Of a DNA stretch of 58,371 nt, positions 32,672-41,222 are shown in pieces. A model generated the notes under the pieces. It had not been told where the DNA came from. It did not search any database and was given only the letters and a program-made list of their open reading frames with translations. Position 1 is the stretch's first letter. Every line of letters starts with the position of its first letter. This stretch comes from Micromonospora thermarum (lineage in GTDB: Bacteria; Actinomycetota; Actinomycetes; Mycobacteriales; Micromonosporaceae). The stretch is taken from NCBI RefSeq assembly GCF_012034245.1, contig NZ_JAATEO010000033.1, positions 1-58,371 on the forward strand, in the 5' to 3' direction. The translations under genes and the position numbers were made by a program.

Positions 32672-33709
32672 CTACTGGGTGGGGGCCGCCACCGCCGGGT
32701 CGGCCGTCGGCGGGTCGGCCGGGTCCCGTGGGGGCGGCGGCGTCGCGTACGCGTCGAGGGCCGCGACCGCCGCCGCGTGCACCTGCGTGGCCAGCTCGGC
32801 CGGGGCGACCACGGTGACGTCCGGGCCGAGGCCCAGCACGAAGCGACGCGCCCAGCCCAGGTCGGTGACGCGCAGCGACACCAGCCACTGGTCCCCGTCG
32901 CCCTCCTCGACCCGCTCGCACGGGTAGTACTCGGTGATCCACCGCTCGCCCCGGCCGATCCGCAGGGTGACCAGCGGCAGGTCCGGCGAGGGCCGGAAGA
33001 CGCCCTCGGTGAGGTCGTGCGGGCGGGCCTGCGGCGGCACCCGGGCCGGCTCGTCCAGCAGCGTCACCGCGTCGATGCGGTCCGCCCGGAACAGGCGCAT
33101 GCCCTCGGCCCGGCGGCACCACGCCTCCACGTATCCCCGGCCGCCGACCATGAGCATCCGCAGCGGGTCGACCACCCGGTCGGTCGTCTCGTCCCGGGCG
33201 GCCGTGTAGTAGGTGATCCGCAGGGCCCGGCCGCTCTCCACCGCCGCCCGCAGCTCCGCCACCTTGCGGGTGTCGGCCGGCAGCCGGACGGCGACCGGGG
33301 CGCCCACCAGGTCACCCGCCGCGTTCTCGATCTTGGCGAGGGCGCGCTCCACGGCCTCCCGGTTGGCCACGCCCGGCGTCTCGGCGAGCATCCGCAGCGC
33401 CACGACCAGGGCGAGGGCCTCGTCCGGGGTGAGCCGCAGCGGCCGGTCGATCCCCGCGTCGTAGGTGATCGTCACGCGGTCCCCGTCGAACGCCATGTCG
33501 ATCAGGTCGCCCGGGCCGTACCCGGGCAGCCCGCAGACCCACAGCAGCTCCAGGTCCTCCCGCAGCTGCCGCTCGGTGACGCCCAGGTCGGCGGCCGCCT
33601 CGGCGATCTCGATCCCCGGGCGGGCCAGCAGGTACGGAACGAGGTTGAGCAGGCGGGCCAGCCGGTCGGCGGACGTGCGGGAGCCGCCGCGGGCGGCGGG
33701 CCGGGTCAC
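32672..33709 (-). CDS. pafC: WYL-domain transcriptional regulator PafC
   Basis: 345 residues. N-terminal winged helix (SADRLARLLNLVPYLLARPG, LGVTERQLREDLELLW) and a WYL domain (ALRITYYTAARDETTDRVVD, GRGYVEAWCRRAEGMRLFR) with a C-terminal WCX extension. PafBC is known in mycobacteria as the activator of the RecA-independent DNA damage response. GTG 33709 overlaps the pafB stop by 4 nt (GTGA). A disordered Pro/Asp tail ends the protein. Confidence 0.92.
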   Translation of the reverse strand: MTRPAARGGSRTSADRLARLLNLVPYLLARPGIEIAEAAADLGVTERQLREDLELLWVCGLPGYGPGDLIDMAFDGDRVTITYDAGIDRPLRLTPDEALALVVALRMLAETPGVANREAVERALAKIENAAGDLVGAPVAVRLPADTRKVAELRAAVESGRALRITYYTAARDETTDRVVDPLRMLMVGGRGYVEAWCRRAEGMRLFRADRIDAVTLLDEPARVPPQARPHDLTEGVFRPSPDLPLVTLRIGRGERWITEYYPCERVEEGDGDQWLVSLRVTDLGWARRFVLGLGPDVTVVAPAELATQVHAAAVAALDAYATPPPPRDPADPPTADPAVAAPTQ

Positions 33710-34704
33710 CGGGCACCCCCGGCGACGGCGAGGTCGTCGTGGCGGGCGGCGATCTCCTTCAGCCGCTGGATGACCGCCTCGCGCACCTCCGGCGGGTCGA
33801 GCACCCGCACGTCCGGCCCGTACCCGACGAGCTGGCCGGCGAGGAAGTCCGGGTCGGCGTACGGCAGGACCAGCCGGTCGCCGTCCGGCCCGGAACTCGT
33901 CGCCACCGCCCAGCGGCGCAGCCCGGCGGCCCGGCCCGGGGTGGCGAGGACCGTGGCGCGGCCGGTGCGCTCGACCGGGCCGGACCAGCGGGCGACGTGA
34001 CTGATCAGGTCGACCCCGGCCGGCGGCTCGTACGCGCCCGGGCGGCCCGTCACCCGCACCGCTCCCACCACCCGGGAGAGGCGGAAGCAGCGGGTGGCCG
34101 CCCGGTCCAGGTCGTGCCCGACGACGTACCACCGGCCCCGCCAGCAGACCACGCCCCACGGCTGCAACCGGCGGCGGGACGGCTCGTCGCGGTCCGGGAC
34201 CCGGTAGTCGAAGCTCACCTCGCGGCGGTCCCGCGCGGCGGCGGTCAGCGGCGCGAAGGCCGGGTCGACCGTCACCATCGGCTCCAGGCCGAGGGTGGCC
34301 TGCGGGTCCACGTCGACGCCGGCGGCGCGCAGCTTCGCCAGCCCCGAGGAGGCGGCGGCGGCCAGGCCGGCGTGCTGCCAGAGCCGGGCGGCGATGCCCA
34401 CCGCCGCGGCCTCGTCCGGTTCGAGGGGGATGTCGGGCAGCGCGTACTCCCGCCGGGCGATCCGGTAGCCGGGCTCGACGTCGAACGCGCTGGCCGTCCC
34501 CGTCTCCAGCGGGACGCCCAGCTCGCGCAGCTCGGCCTTGTCCCGTTCGAACTTGCGCTGGAACGCCTCGTGGTCGCGCGCGTCGTGCGGATCGTGCTCG
34601 TAGCCGGGCACGGTCGCGGCGATCTGCGCGGCGGTCAGGAACCGCCGCGTGGACAGTAGGCAGATCACCAGGTTGACCAGGCGTTCGGTGCGGGTCCGCG
34701 ACAC
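33706..34704 (-). CDS. pafB: WYL-domain transcriptional regulator PafB
   Basis: 332 residues. Helix-turn-helix at the N-terminus (TERLVNLVICLLSTRRFLTA), then a WYL domain (EVSFDYRVPDRDEPSRRRLQ, PWGVVCWRGRWYVVGHDLDR) and a WCX domain. Partner of PafC. GTG 34704 has TAGCGT at 34711-34716, 6 nt upstream, so the mRNA is probably leaderless. Divergent from the CDF transporter across about 100 bp. Confidence 0.93.
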   Translation of the reverse strand: MSRTRTERLVNLVICLLSTRRFLTAAQIAATVPGYEHDPHDARDHEAFQRKFERDKAELRELGVPLETGTASAFDVEPGYRIARREYALPDIPLEPDEAAAVGIAARLWQHAGLAAAASSGLAKLRAAGVDVDPQATLGLEPMVTVDPAFAPLTAAARDRREVSFDYRVPDRDEPSRRRLQPWGVVCWRGRWYVVGHDLDRAATRCFRLSRVVGAVRVTGRPGAYEPPAGVDLISHVARWSGPVERTGRATVLATPGRAAGLRRWAVATSSGPDGDRLVLPYADPDFLAGQLVGYGPDVRVLDPPEVREAVIQRLKEIAARHDDLAVAGGAR

Positions 34705-34794
34705 GGTACGACGCTAGCAGCCGGCACGCCGAACACGTGTACCCCGCGCGCCGCGCGTCACCGCCGTCACCCGACGTGTGATCGTCGCCGGCCG

Positions 34795-34800
34795 TAGGGT
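34795..34800 (+). promoter_or_regulatory. -10 box TAGGGT, leaderless start of CDF transporter
   Basis: TAGGGT ends 6 nt before GTG 34807. With the pafB -10 at 34711-34716 this makes a divergent leaderless promoter pair. Confidence 0.6.
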
Positions 34801-34806
34801 GACCGC

Positions 34807-35760
34807 GTGGCGGCGCCGGGGGGCAGGACCGAGAGCGTGGGGACGGTCGTGGTCGCGGGCGCCGCCAACCTCGCCGTCGCGGTCGCCAAGCTGGTCGCCG
34901 GGCTGATCTCCGGCTCGGCGGCCATGCTGTCCGAGGCCGCCCACTCGGTCGCCGACACCACCACCGAGGTGCTGCTCTACCTGGCGCTGCGCCGCGGCTC
35001 GCGGCCCCCCGACACCCGGCACCCGTTCGGGTACGGCATGGAGAGCTACGTCTGGGCGTTGCTCGCGGCCCTGTTCACCTTCGTCGCCGGGGCTGGCTTC
35101 GCGGTCACCCACGGCGTCACCACGATCCTCGTCCACGAGCACAGCGGCGACTACCTCGCCTCGTACGTGGTGCTGGCCGTCTCGTTCGCGATCGAGTCGG
35201 TCTCGCTGGCCCGCGCGGTCCGCCAGGTGCGCCGCGAGTCGCGCCGCTGGCGCACCACACCGCGTCGGTTCCTGCGGCTGACCGCCGACACCACCGTCAA
35301 GGCGGTCTTCCTGGAGGACAGCGCGGCGCTGATCGGGCTGCTGCTGGCCGCCGCCGGGGTGGCCCTGTCGGAGCTGACCGGCGACGAACTCTACGACGGC
35401 ATCGCCTCGATCCTCATCGGCGTCCTGCTGCTGGTGGTGGCGAGCATCCCCGCGTACAGCAACGTCTCGCTGCTGGTCGGCCGGGCGGTGCCGGCGCGGC
35501 TGCGCGGGGAGATCGCCGACGAGGTGGCCGGCCTGCCCGCGGTCCGCCGCGTCGAGACGCTGCTCACCATGCAGCTCGGCCCCGCCGACATCCTCGTCGC
35601 CGCCAAGGTCGACTTCGCCGACGACGCCAGCGGCGCGACCATCGAGGCCACCGCCGACGAGGCCGAACGCCGGCTCACCGCCCGCTACCCGGAGATCCGC
35701 TACGTCTTCCTCGACCCGACCGCCACCCCGGGCACCGGTCACGCCGACCGTGACCGCTAG
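34807..35760 (+). CDS. Cation diffusion facilitator family transporter
   Basis: 317 residues, six membrane helices. Metal-site motifs fit CDF proteins: AAMLSEAAHSVADTTTEVL in helix 2 (His and Asp) and VFLEDSAALIGL in helix 5. HPFGYGMESYVWAL lies between helices 2 and 3. A C-terminal ferredoxin-like domain ends the protein (LTMQLGPADILVAAKVDFAD). Likely exports Zn, Fe or Mn. The stop codon TAG is part of the -10 box of the next gene. Confidence 0.92.
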   Translation: MAAPGGRTESVGTVVVAGAANLAVAVAKLVAGLISGSAAMLSEAAHSVADTTTEVLLYLALRRGSRPPDTRHPFGYGMESYVWALLAALFTFVAGAGFAVTHGVTTILVHEHSGDYLASYVVLAVSFAIESVSLARAVRQVRRESRRWRTTPRRFLRLTADTTVKAVFLEDSAALIGLLLAAAGVALSELTGDELYDGIASILIGVLLLVVASIPAYSNVSLLVGRAVPARLRGEIADEVAGLPAVRRVETLLTMQLGPADILVAAKVDFADDASGATIEATADEAERRLTARYPEIRYVFLDPTATPGTGHADRDR

Positions 35761-35763
35761 CGT
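35758..35763 (+). promoter_or_regulatory. -10 box TAGCGT overlapping the upstream stop codon
   Basis: TAGCGT starts on the TAG stop of the CDF gene and ends 7 nt before ATG 35771, so the DUF3866 gene can have its own leaderless transcript. Confidence 0.55.
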
Positions 35764-35770
35764 CCACCGC

Positions 35771-36856
35771 ATGGTGCGATGGCGGGCGGGAACCGTGGCG
35801 GCGCTGCGGCGCGAGTGGACCGGCGCGGTCGAGCTGGACGTCGCGCTCGGCGACGGTACGGCGATGCGCGCCCTCGCGTACCCCGACCTGGTCGGCCGGC
35901 CGCAGGTCGGCGACCGCGTGCTGCTCAACGCCGGGGCCCTGCTGATGGGTCTCGGGACCGGCGGGTACGCCCTCGTCGTGGCCCTGCCGGACCGGCTGCC
36001 GCCGGACCCGCCCGCACCGGCCGACAACCGCGACGCCGGCCACCTGGTCAAGGCCCGCTACACGCCGTTGCAGCCGATCCTGCTCGGCGTGGACGAGGAG
36101 GCGTCCCCACACCGGGCGGTCCTGGCCGACGCCGACGACCTGGCCGGGCTGCCGGTGGTCACCGCCGACCTGCACTCCGCCCTCCCGGCGGTCCTCGCCG
36201 GGATCCGCGCCGACGCTCCCGACGCCCGGGTGGCGTACCTGCTCACCGACGGTGGCGCGCTGCCCGCCTGGTTCTCCCGCACCCTCGCCGGGCTGCGCGG
36301 TCACCTGGCCGGCACGGTCAGCGTCGGGCAGGCCTTCGGCGGGGACCTGGAGGCCAGCACCCTGCACAGCGGGCTGCTCGCCGCCCGGCACGTGCTGCAC
36401 GCCGACGTGGCGGTCGTCGCCCAGGGGCCCGGCAACCTCGGCACCGGCACCCGCTGGGGATTCTCCGGTGTCGCCGTCGGGGAGGCGGTCAACGCGGTCG
36501 CCGCGCTGGGCGGGCGGCCGATCGGGTCGCTGCGCATCTCCGACGCCGATCCCCGCCCCCGCCACCGCGGCGTGTCCCACCACAGCATCACCGCGTACGG
36601 CCGGGTGGCCCTGGCCCGCGCGGTGCTGGTGGTGCCCGACGGCCTGGACCCGGCGCTGGCCGGGGAGGTCGACGCGGCGCTCGTGCCCCTCGCGGACCGG
36701 CACGACCTGGTCCGGGTTCCCGTCGACGGCCTCGACGCCGCCCTGCGCGCCAGCCCGGTGCCGCTGTCCACCATGGGTCGGGGTCTGGACGCGGACCACG
36801 CCTACTTCCTCGCCGCCGCCGCGGCCGGCCGGCACGCCGCCCGACAGCTGACCTGA
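35771..36856 (+). CDS. DUF3866 family protein
   Basis: 361-residue soluble protein conserved in actinobacteria; no known enzyme activity. Recognisable stretches include GDRVLLNAGALLMGLGTGGY, HLVKARYTPLQ, VAQGPGNLGTGTRWGFSGV and RHRGVSHHSITAYGR, the last two rich in Gly and His and possibly catalytic or metal-binding. The start ATG 35771 is preferred over GTG 35750 because of the -10 box 7 nt before it. Confidence 0.85.
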   Translation: MVRWRAGTVAALRREWTGAVELDVALGDGTAMRALAYPDLVGRPQVGDRVLLNAGALLMGLGTGGYALVVALPDRLPPDPPAPADNRDAGHLVKARYTPLQPILLGVDEEASPHRAVLADADDLAGLPVVTADLHSALPAVLAGIRADAPDARVAYLLTDGGALPAWFSRTLAGLRGHLAGTVSVGQAFGGDLEASTLHSGLLAARHVLHADVAVVAQGPGNLGTGTRWGFSGVAVGEAVNAVAALGGRPIGSLRISDADPRPRHRGVSHHSITAYGRVALARAVLVVPDGLDPALAGEVDAALVPLADRHDLVRVPVDGLDAALRASPVPLSTMGRGLDADHAYFLAAAAAGRHAARQLT

Positions 36857-36884
36857 GCGGCCCGAGCGGGCGGCTGTGCGGAGG

Positions 36885-37433
36885 TCAGGCCGGCCGGTAG
36901 CCGTGCCGGACGATCCGGCGGGCCGATATCTCGTATCCGGCGGGGTCGTCGGGAGCGAGCGTGCCGAGCCCGTCGACGTACCGGTTGAACATGCAGAAGG
37001 CCGCGGCGATGAGCACCGTGTCGTGGATCTCCAGATCCGTCGCGCCCGCCCGCCGGGCCCCGTCGACCAGCTCGGCCGTCACGTCCCGGCCGCTGCGCTG
37101 CACCGCGGCCGCGATGCGCAGCAGTGCCCGCAGCTTGCCGGTGATCGCCGCGGTCTCCGGATCGGCGCGGACCTGGTCCACCAGGCCCATGCCGGCCGGC
37201 AGCTGCGCGGCGGCGGTCGCCGAGTGGGAGGCGCAGCAGAAACGGCACTCGTTGAGGCCGGACACGTACGCCGCGATCAGCTCCCGCTCGCCCGGGGTCA
37301 GCGTCGGGTGCGGCGCCCGCAGGAGGGTCTCCGCCAGCTCGTTGAGCGGCCGGGCCGTCTCCGGGCGGTACCGCATCGGCCCGACGATGCCGGGATGGGC
37401 CCGCTCGTCGAGCCCGAGGTCGATGTGCGCCAC
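36885..37433 (-). CDS. AhpD/carboxymuconolactone decarboxylase-like peroxidase-related protein
   Basis: 182 residues, all helical. The redox motif NECRFCCASHSATAA contains CxxC and the downstream His typical of AhpD-like alkylhydroperoxidases. EIHDTVLIAAAFCMFNRYVDG near the C-terminus also matches the family. GTG 37433 has GGGGAGG about 6 nt upstream. It lies downstream of a TetR regulator on the same strand and may be controlled by it. Confidence 0.85.
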   Translation of the reverse strand: MAHIDLGLDERAHPGIVGPMRYRPETARPLNELAETLLRAPHPTLTPGERELIAAYVSGLNECRFCCASHSATAAAQLPAGMGLVDQVRADPETAAITGKLRALLRIAAAVQRSGRDVTAELVDGARRAGATDLEIHDTVLIAAAFCMFNRYVDGLGTLAPDDPAGYEISARRIVRHGYRPA

Positions 37434-37669
37434 GCGTACCTCCCCGCCGCCGTCGGGCGGTGACGCCCGACGCTCCGACGGTGCCAGCCGGGCACGGCCC
37501 GGCGCAACTTCCCCGGTGCGGTGCGCCGCCGTGGCCGGGACGCGCACGGCACGCCCGTCCCGACCGGGCGGGTCAGTGCGCCGACCCGGCGGCGGCCGCC
37601 GCCTCCTCGCGGGCGCGGCGCTCGTCGAACTCCTCGTCGGATGCGGGCGGGCGGCCGCGGCGGCAACCG

Positions 37670-38287
37670 TCAGGTGGTGGGTGGGTCCGGGAGGCCGGCG
37701 GCGACGGCGTCGAAGGCCTCGGCCACGAGCTCCCGCAGCGGTCGGGAGCCGGGATCGCCGGTCCAGCGCAGCAGGGCCGTCCGGAACGCGGCGCCGGCGA
37801 CGGCGGTGACGAGTGCCGGATGGCCGTGACCGGGGTCCACCCTTAGGCGGCCGGTCACGGCGGCGACGAGCGCCCGCTCCGACTCGGCGTTGCCGGCGAC
37901 GAGCCGGGGCAGCAGCGACGGGTTGGCGGCGATGACCGCCAGCCGCAACCGCCACACCTCGCGGTCGGCCTCGATCCGCGCGACGACCTCGTCGAGGGCC
38001 AGCCGCACCGCCTCGAACGCGGACACCTCCGGCGCCGCCGCGGTCACCCGGGCGACCAGCAGGTCCCGGTCCGCCGTCGGGTCGCCGAGGAGCGCGTCGT
38101 CCTTGCTGGCGAAGTAGTTGAAGAACGTCCGCGCCGACACGTCGGCCGCCTCGCTGATCTCCTCGACCGTCACCTGGTCGAGGCCCCGCTCGGCGACCAG
38201 CCGCAGGGCGGCCTCGGTCAGCGCCGCGCGCGTCTGCCGCTTCTTGCGGTCGCGGCGGCCGTACTGGCCCTGATCGGCGGTGGTCAC
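37670..38287 (-). CDS. TetR family transcriptional regulator
   Basis: 205 residues. Helix-turn-helix RAALTEAALRLVAERGLDQV, TVEEISEAADVSARTFFNYF at residues about 20-60, with a helical ligand-binding domain behind. GTG 38287. A TTGCAC-G-GTGCGCAA palindrome about 22 bp upstream is a candidate self-operator. The only same-strand downstream neighbour is the AhpD-like gene, 236 bp away. Confidence 0.9.
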   Translation of the reverse strand: MTTADQGQYGRRDRKKRQTRAALTEAALRLVAERGLDQVTVEEISEAADVSARTFFNYFASKDDALLGDPTADRDLLVARVTAAAPEVSAFEAVRLALDEVVARIEADREVWRLRLAVIAANPSLLPRLVAGNAESERALVAAVTGRLRVDPGHGHPALVTAVAGAAFRTALLRWTGDPGSRPLRELVAEAFDAVAAGLPDPPTT

Positions 38288-38308
38288 ACCGGAACGCCAC
38301 GAGCGATC

Positions 38309-38323
38309 TTGCACGGTGCGCAA
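38309..38323. promoter_or_regulatory. Imperfect palindrome upstream of tetR, candidate operator
   Basis: TTGCACGGTGCGCAA, five of seven symmetric positions paired, centred about 29 bp upstream of the tetR start. Size and place fit a TetR autoregulatory site. Confidence 0.4.
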
Positions 38324-38360
38324 ACTTTTGTCGACTGAAGTGACGCGCCCGCAGGACGAA

Positions 38361-38546
38361 TCAGGCGAAGACCACGATCGCCACCCAGGCGCCCACGACC
38401 AGCGCGAGCGCGAGCGCCAGCGCCCAGGTGGGCACGGTGTACTCGCCGCGACGGTTGCGTTCGATCTCGTCGCGGATCTTCTGGCGGCGGCGCTCGGCCC
38501 AGCTCTGCTTCTCGGAGCCCGGGCCGGCCGGTTCGGTAGGCATCAT
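38361..38546 (-). CDS. Small single-pass membrane protein upstream of tetR
   Basis: 61 residues. A charged cytoplasmic part (SWAERRRQKIRDEIERNRRG) precedes a C-terminal membrane helix (TWALALALALVVGAWVAIVV). ATG 38546 or the adjacent ATG 38543. TAGGCT 10 nt upstream suggests a very short leader. It directly follows pafA on the same strand, a common place for small membrane proteins in this lineage; function unknown. Confidence 0.75.
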   Translation of the reverse strand: MMPTEPAGPGSEKQSWAERRRQKIRDEIERNRRGEYTVPTWALALALALVVGAWVAIVVFA

Positions 38547-38614
38547 GGCGCCCGACAGCCTACCGGGCGGGCCGCCCGGGACGACGGACACCGTCCCGGG
38601 CGACCCGACACCGG

Positions 38615-39973
38615 TCACATGCTGGCGATCAGCCGCTCCACCCGCTCGTCGTACGCCCGGAACGGGTCCTTGCAGAGCACCGTGCGCTGCGCCTGGTCGT
38701 TCAGCTTCAGGTGCACCCAGTCGACGGTGAAGTCCCGCCGCTTCTCCTGGGCGTGCCGGATGAACTCGCCCCGCAGCCGCGCCCGCGTCGTCTGCGGCGG
38801 CGTCTCCTTCGCCTCGAAGATCTCCGGGTCGGTGGCCACCCGGTCCACCTCACCCCGCCGCTCCAGCAGCCCGTACAGGCCCCGGCCCCGCCGCAGGTCG
38901 TGGTACGCCAGGTCCATCTGCGCCACCCGGGGATGCGACAGCGGCAGGTCGTGCTTGCGCTGGTAACGCTCGATCAGCCGCAGCTTCGTCACCCAGTCGA
39001 TCTCCCGGGCCACCGGCTCCAGGTCACCGGTCTCCACCGCCCGCAGCACCCGGCCCCACAGCTCCACCACCCGCTTCGCGGTCTGGTCGCCGCCGCGCCG
39101 CTCCACGAACTCGGTCGCCTTCGCCAGGTACTCCTGCTGGATCTCCAGGGCGCTGACCTCCTTGCCGGAGGCCAACCGCACCTTCCGCCGGCCGGTGATG
39201 TCGTGCGACACCTCGCGGATCGCCCGGATCGGGTTCTCCAGCGTCAGGTCCCGCATCACCACGCCCGCCTCGATCATCCGCAGCACGATGTCCGCCGTGC
39301 CGACCTTCAGCAGCGTGGTGACCTCGTTCATGTTCGAGTCGCCGACGATCACGTGCAGCCGGCGGTAGCGCTCCGCGTCCGCGTGCGGCTCGTCCCGGGT
39401 GTTGATGATCGGACGGCTGCGGGTCGTCGCCGACGACACGCCCTCCCAGATGTGCTCCGCCCGCTGCGACAGGCAGTACACCGCCCCGCGCGGCGTCTGC
39501 AGCACCTTCCCCGCCCCGCAGATCAACTGCCGGGTGACCAGGAACGGGATCAGCACGTCGGCCAGCCGGCCGAACTCACCGTGCCGCGAGACCAGGTAGT
39601 TCTCGTGGCAGCCGTACGAGTTGCCGGCCGAGTCGGTGTTGTTCTTGAACAGGTAGATCTCGCCCGCGATGCCCTCGTCGTGCAGCCGCTTCTCCGCGTC
39701 GACGAGCAGCCCCTCCAGGATCCGCTCACCGGCCCGGTCGTGCGCCACCAGGTCCACCACCGAGTCGCACTCCGGCGTCGCGTACTCGGGGTGCGACCCG
39801 ACGTCCAGGTACAACCGGGCCCCGTTGCGCAGGAACACGTTGCTCGACCGGCCCCACGACACCACCCGCCGGAACAGGTACCGCGCGACCTCGTCGGGGG
39901 ACAGTCGGCGCTGCCCGCGATAGGTGCAGGTGACGCCGTACTCGGTCTCGAGGCCGAAGATTCGCCGCTCCAT
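38615..39973 (-). CDS. pafA: Pup--protein ligase PafA
   Basis: 452 residues, glutamine-synthetase-like fold. It attaches Pup to substrate lysines through a gamma-glutamyl phosphate. Seen: MERRIFGLETEYGVTCTYRG (ATP/Mg site), catalytic Asp57 in GARLYLDVGSHPEY, LFKNNTDSAGNSYGCHENYL and SRPIINTRDEPHADAE. ATG 39973 has TAATGT at 39980-39985, 6 nt upstream, so it is probably leaderless. It is separated from prcA by a divergent rfbB-like gene. Confidence 0.97.
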   Translation of the reverse strand: MERRIFGLETEYGVTCTYRGQRRLSPDEVARYLFRRVVSWGRSSNVFLRNGARLYLDVGSHPEYATPECDSVVDLVAHDRAGERILEGLLVDAEKRLHDEGIAGEIYLFKNNTDSAGNSYGCHENYLVSRHGEFGRLADVLIPFLVTRQLICGAGKVLQTPRGAVYCLSQRAEHIWEGVSSATTRSRPIINTRDEPHADAERYRRLHVIVGDSNMNEVTTLLKVGTADIVLRMIEAGVVMRDLTLENPIRAIREVSHDITGRRKVRLASGKEVSALEIQQEYLAKATEFVERRGGDQTAKRVVELWGRVLRAVETGDLEPVAREIDWVTKLRLIERYQRKHDLPLSHPRVAQMDLAYHDLRRGRGLYGLLERRGEVDRVATDPEIFEAKETPPQTTRARLRGEFIRHAQEKRRDFTVDWVHLKLNDQAQRTVLCKDPFRAYDERVERLIASM

Positions 39974-40084
39974 GATGAGACATTAGCCGCCCGACGCCCC
40001 ACATGGGCAGCGCTCGCCCCGCCCGTCCCACGCGGCGTCCCACCCGCGTCCGCCGGCTCGGTCCGGGCCACCCCCACCCGGAGG

Positions 40085-40090
40085 TACGGT
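40085..40090 (+). promoter_or_regulatory. -10 box TACGGT, leaderless start of the rfbB-like gene
   Basis: TACGGT ends 7 nt before GTG 40098. A second GTG at 40089 overlaps the box, so 40098 is the better start; it also begins exactly at the Rossmann strand. Confidence 0.6.
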
Positions 40091-40097
40091 GCGAGCC

Positions 40098-41072
40098 GTG
40101 AGGATCCTCGTCACCGGCGGCGCCGGGTTCATCGGCTCGGCGTACGTGCGGCGTCTGCTCGACGGCGCCGAGCCCACCCTGCGACCGGACCGGGTCACCG
40201 TGCTCGACTCGTTCACGTACGCCGGCACCGACGGCAGCCTCGACCCCGTCCGCGACGACCCCCGGCTGCACGTCGTCCACGGCGACGTCCGCGACGCCGA
40301 CCTCGTCGACGACATCGTCACCGGGCACGACGTGATCGTCCACCTCGCCGCCGAGTCGCACGTGGACCGCTCCATCACCGGCGCGGCGCCCTTCGTCACC
40401 ACCAACGTCGTCGGCACCCAGACCCTGCTCGACGCCGCGCTGCGGCACGGCACCCGCCGGTTCGTGCACGTCTCCACCGACGAGGTGTACGGCTCCATCG
40501 ACCACGGCTCCTGGCCGCCGTCCGCGCCGCTGGACCCCAGCTCCCCGTACTCGGCCTCCAAGGCCGCCGCCGACCTGCTCACCCTCGCCTACCACCGCAC
40601 CCACGGCCTCGACGTGGTCATCACCCGCGGCGCCAACACCTACGGCCCCTACCAGCACCCGGAGAAGGTGATCCCCCTCTTCGTCACCAACCTCCTCGAC
40701 GGCCGCCCACTGCCGCTGTACGGCGACGGCGGCAACGTCCGCGACTGGCTGCACGTCGACGACCACTGCCACGGCATCGTCCTCGCGCACCAGGTCGGCC
40801 GGCCCGGCGGCGTCTACCACCTCGGCGGCGGCACCGAACTCGCCAACCGTGACCTCACCGCGCGACTGCTGGACGCGTTCGGCGCCGGCTGGGACCGGGT
40901 GACGCCGGTGGCCGACCGCAAGGGCCACGACCGGCGCTACTCACTCGACACCACCACCAGCCACCGCGAGCTCGGCTGGGCGCCCACCGTCGACTTCGAC
41001 GCGGGGCTCGCCGCCACCATCGACTGGTACCGGGACAACCGGGCCTGGTGGGAGCCGCTCGCCAAGGCGTGA
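40098..41072 (+). CDS. rfbB: dTDP-glucose 4,6-dehydratase-like protein
   Basis: 324-residue extended short-chain dehydrogenase. NAD site VRILVTGGAGFIGS at the N-terminus. Catalytic residues Thr127-Asp128-Glu129 in HVSTDEVYG, plus Tyr151 and Lys155 in PYSASKAAAD, are the full dehydratase set. No other deoxysugar gene (rfbA, rfbC, rfbD, glycosyltransferase) lies near. It stands alone, opposite in strand, between pafA and prcA. Likely activity: conversion of dTDP-glucose to the 4-keto-6-deoxy sugar. Confidence 0.9.
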   Translation: MRILVTGGAGFIGSAYVRRLLDGAEPTLRPDRVTVLDSFTYAGTDGSLDPVRDDPRLHVVHGDVRDADLVDDIVTGHDVIVHLAAESHVDRSITGAAPFVTTNVVGTQTLLDAALRHGTRRFVHVSTDEVYGSIDHGSWPPSAPLDPSSPYSASKAAADLLTLAYHRTHGLDVVITRGANTYGPYQHPEKVIPLFVTNLLDGRPLPLYGDGGNVRDWLHVDDHCHGIVLAHQVGRPGGVYHLGGGTELANRDLTARLLDAFGAGWDRVTPVADRKGHDRRYSLDTTTSHRELGWAPTVDFDAGLAATIDWYRDNRAWWEPLAKA

Positions 41073-41222
41073 GCGCTCCCCCGCCGGCACGACCGGCACC
41101 GGGCGGCCGGCCGACGCCGAACGGCGCGCCGACGGCGGTGACTCCGCGGGCCGCCGGCGCCGCTCCCCCGGCCGCTGTACCCTTTCCCGGCCGCCGCGCC
41201 GCTCCCCGGCCGGCGTCGATGC

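Noticed and set aside
36885..38300. Single minus-strand frame joining the AhpD-like gene with the tetR region as one protein
   Set aside because: Upstream of 37433 the frame is a shadow of tetR with biased composition; a good ribosome site marks the separate AhpD start.
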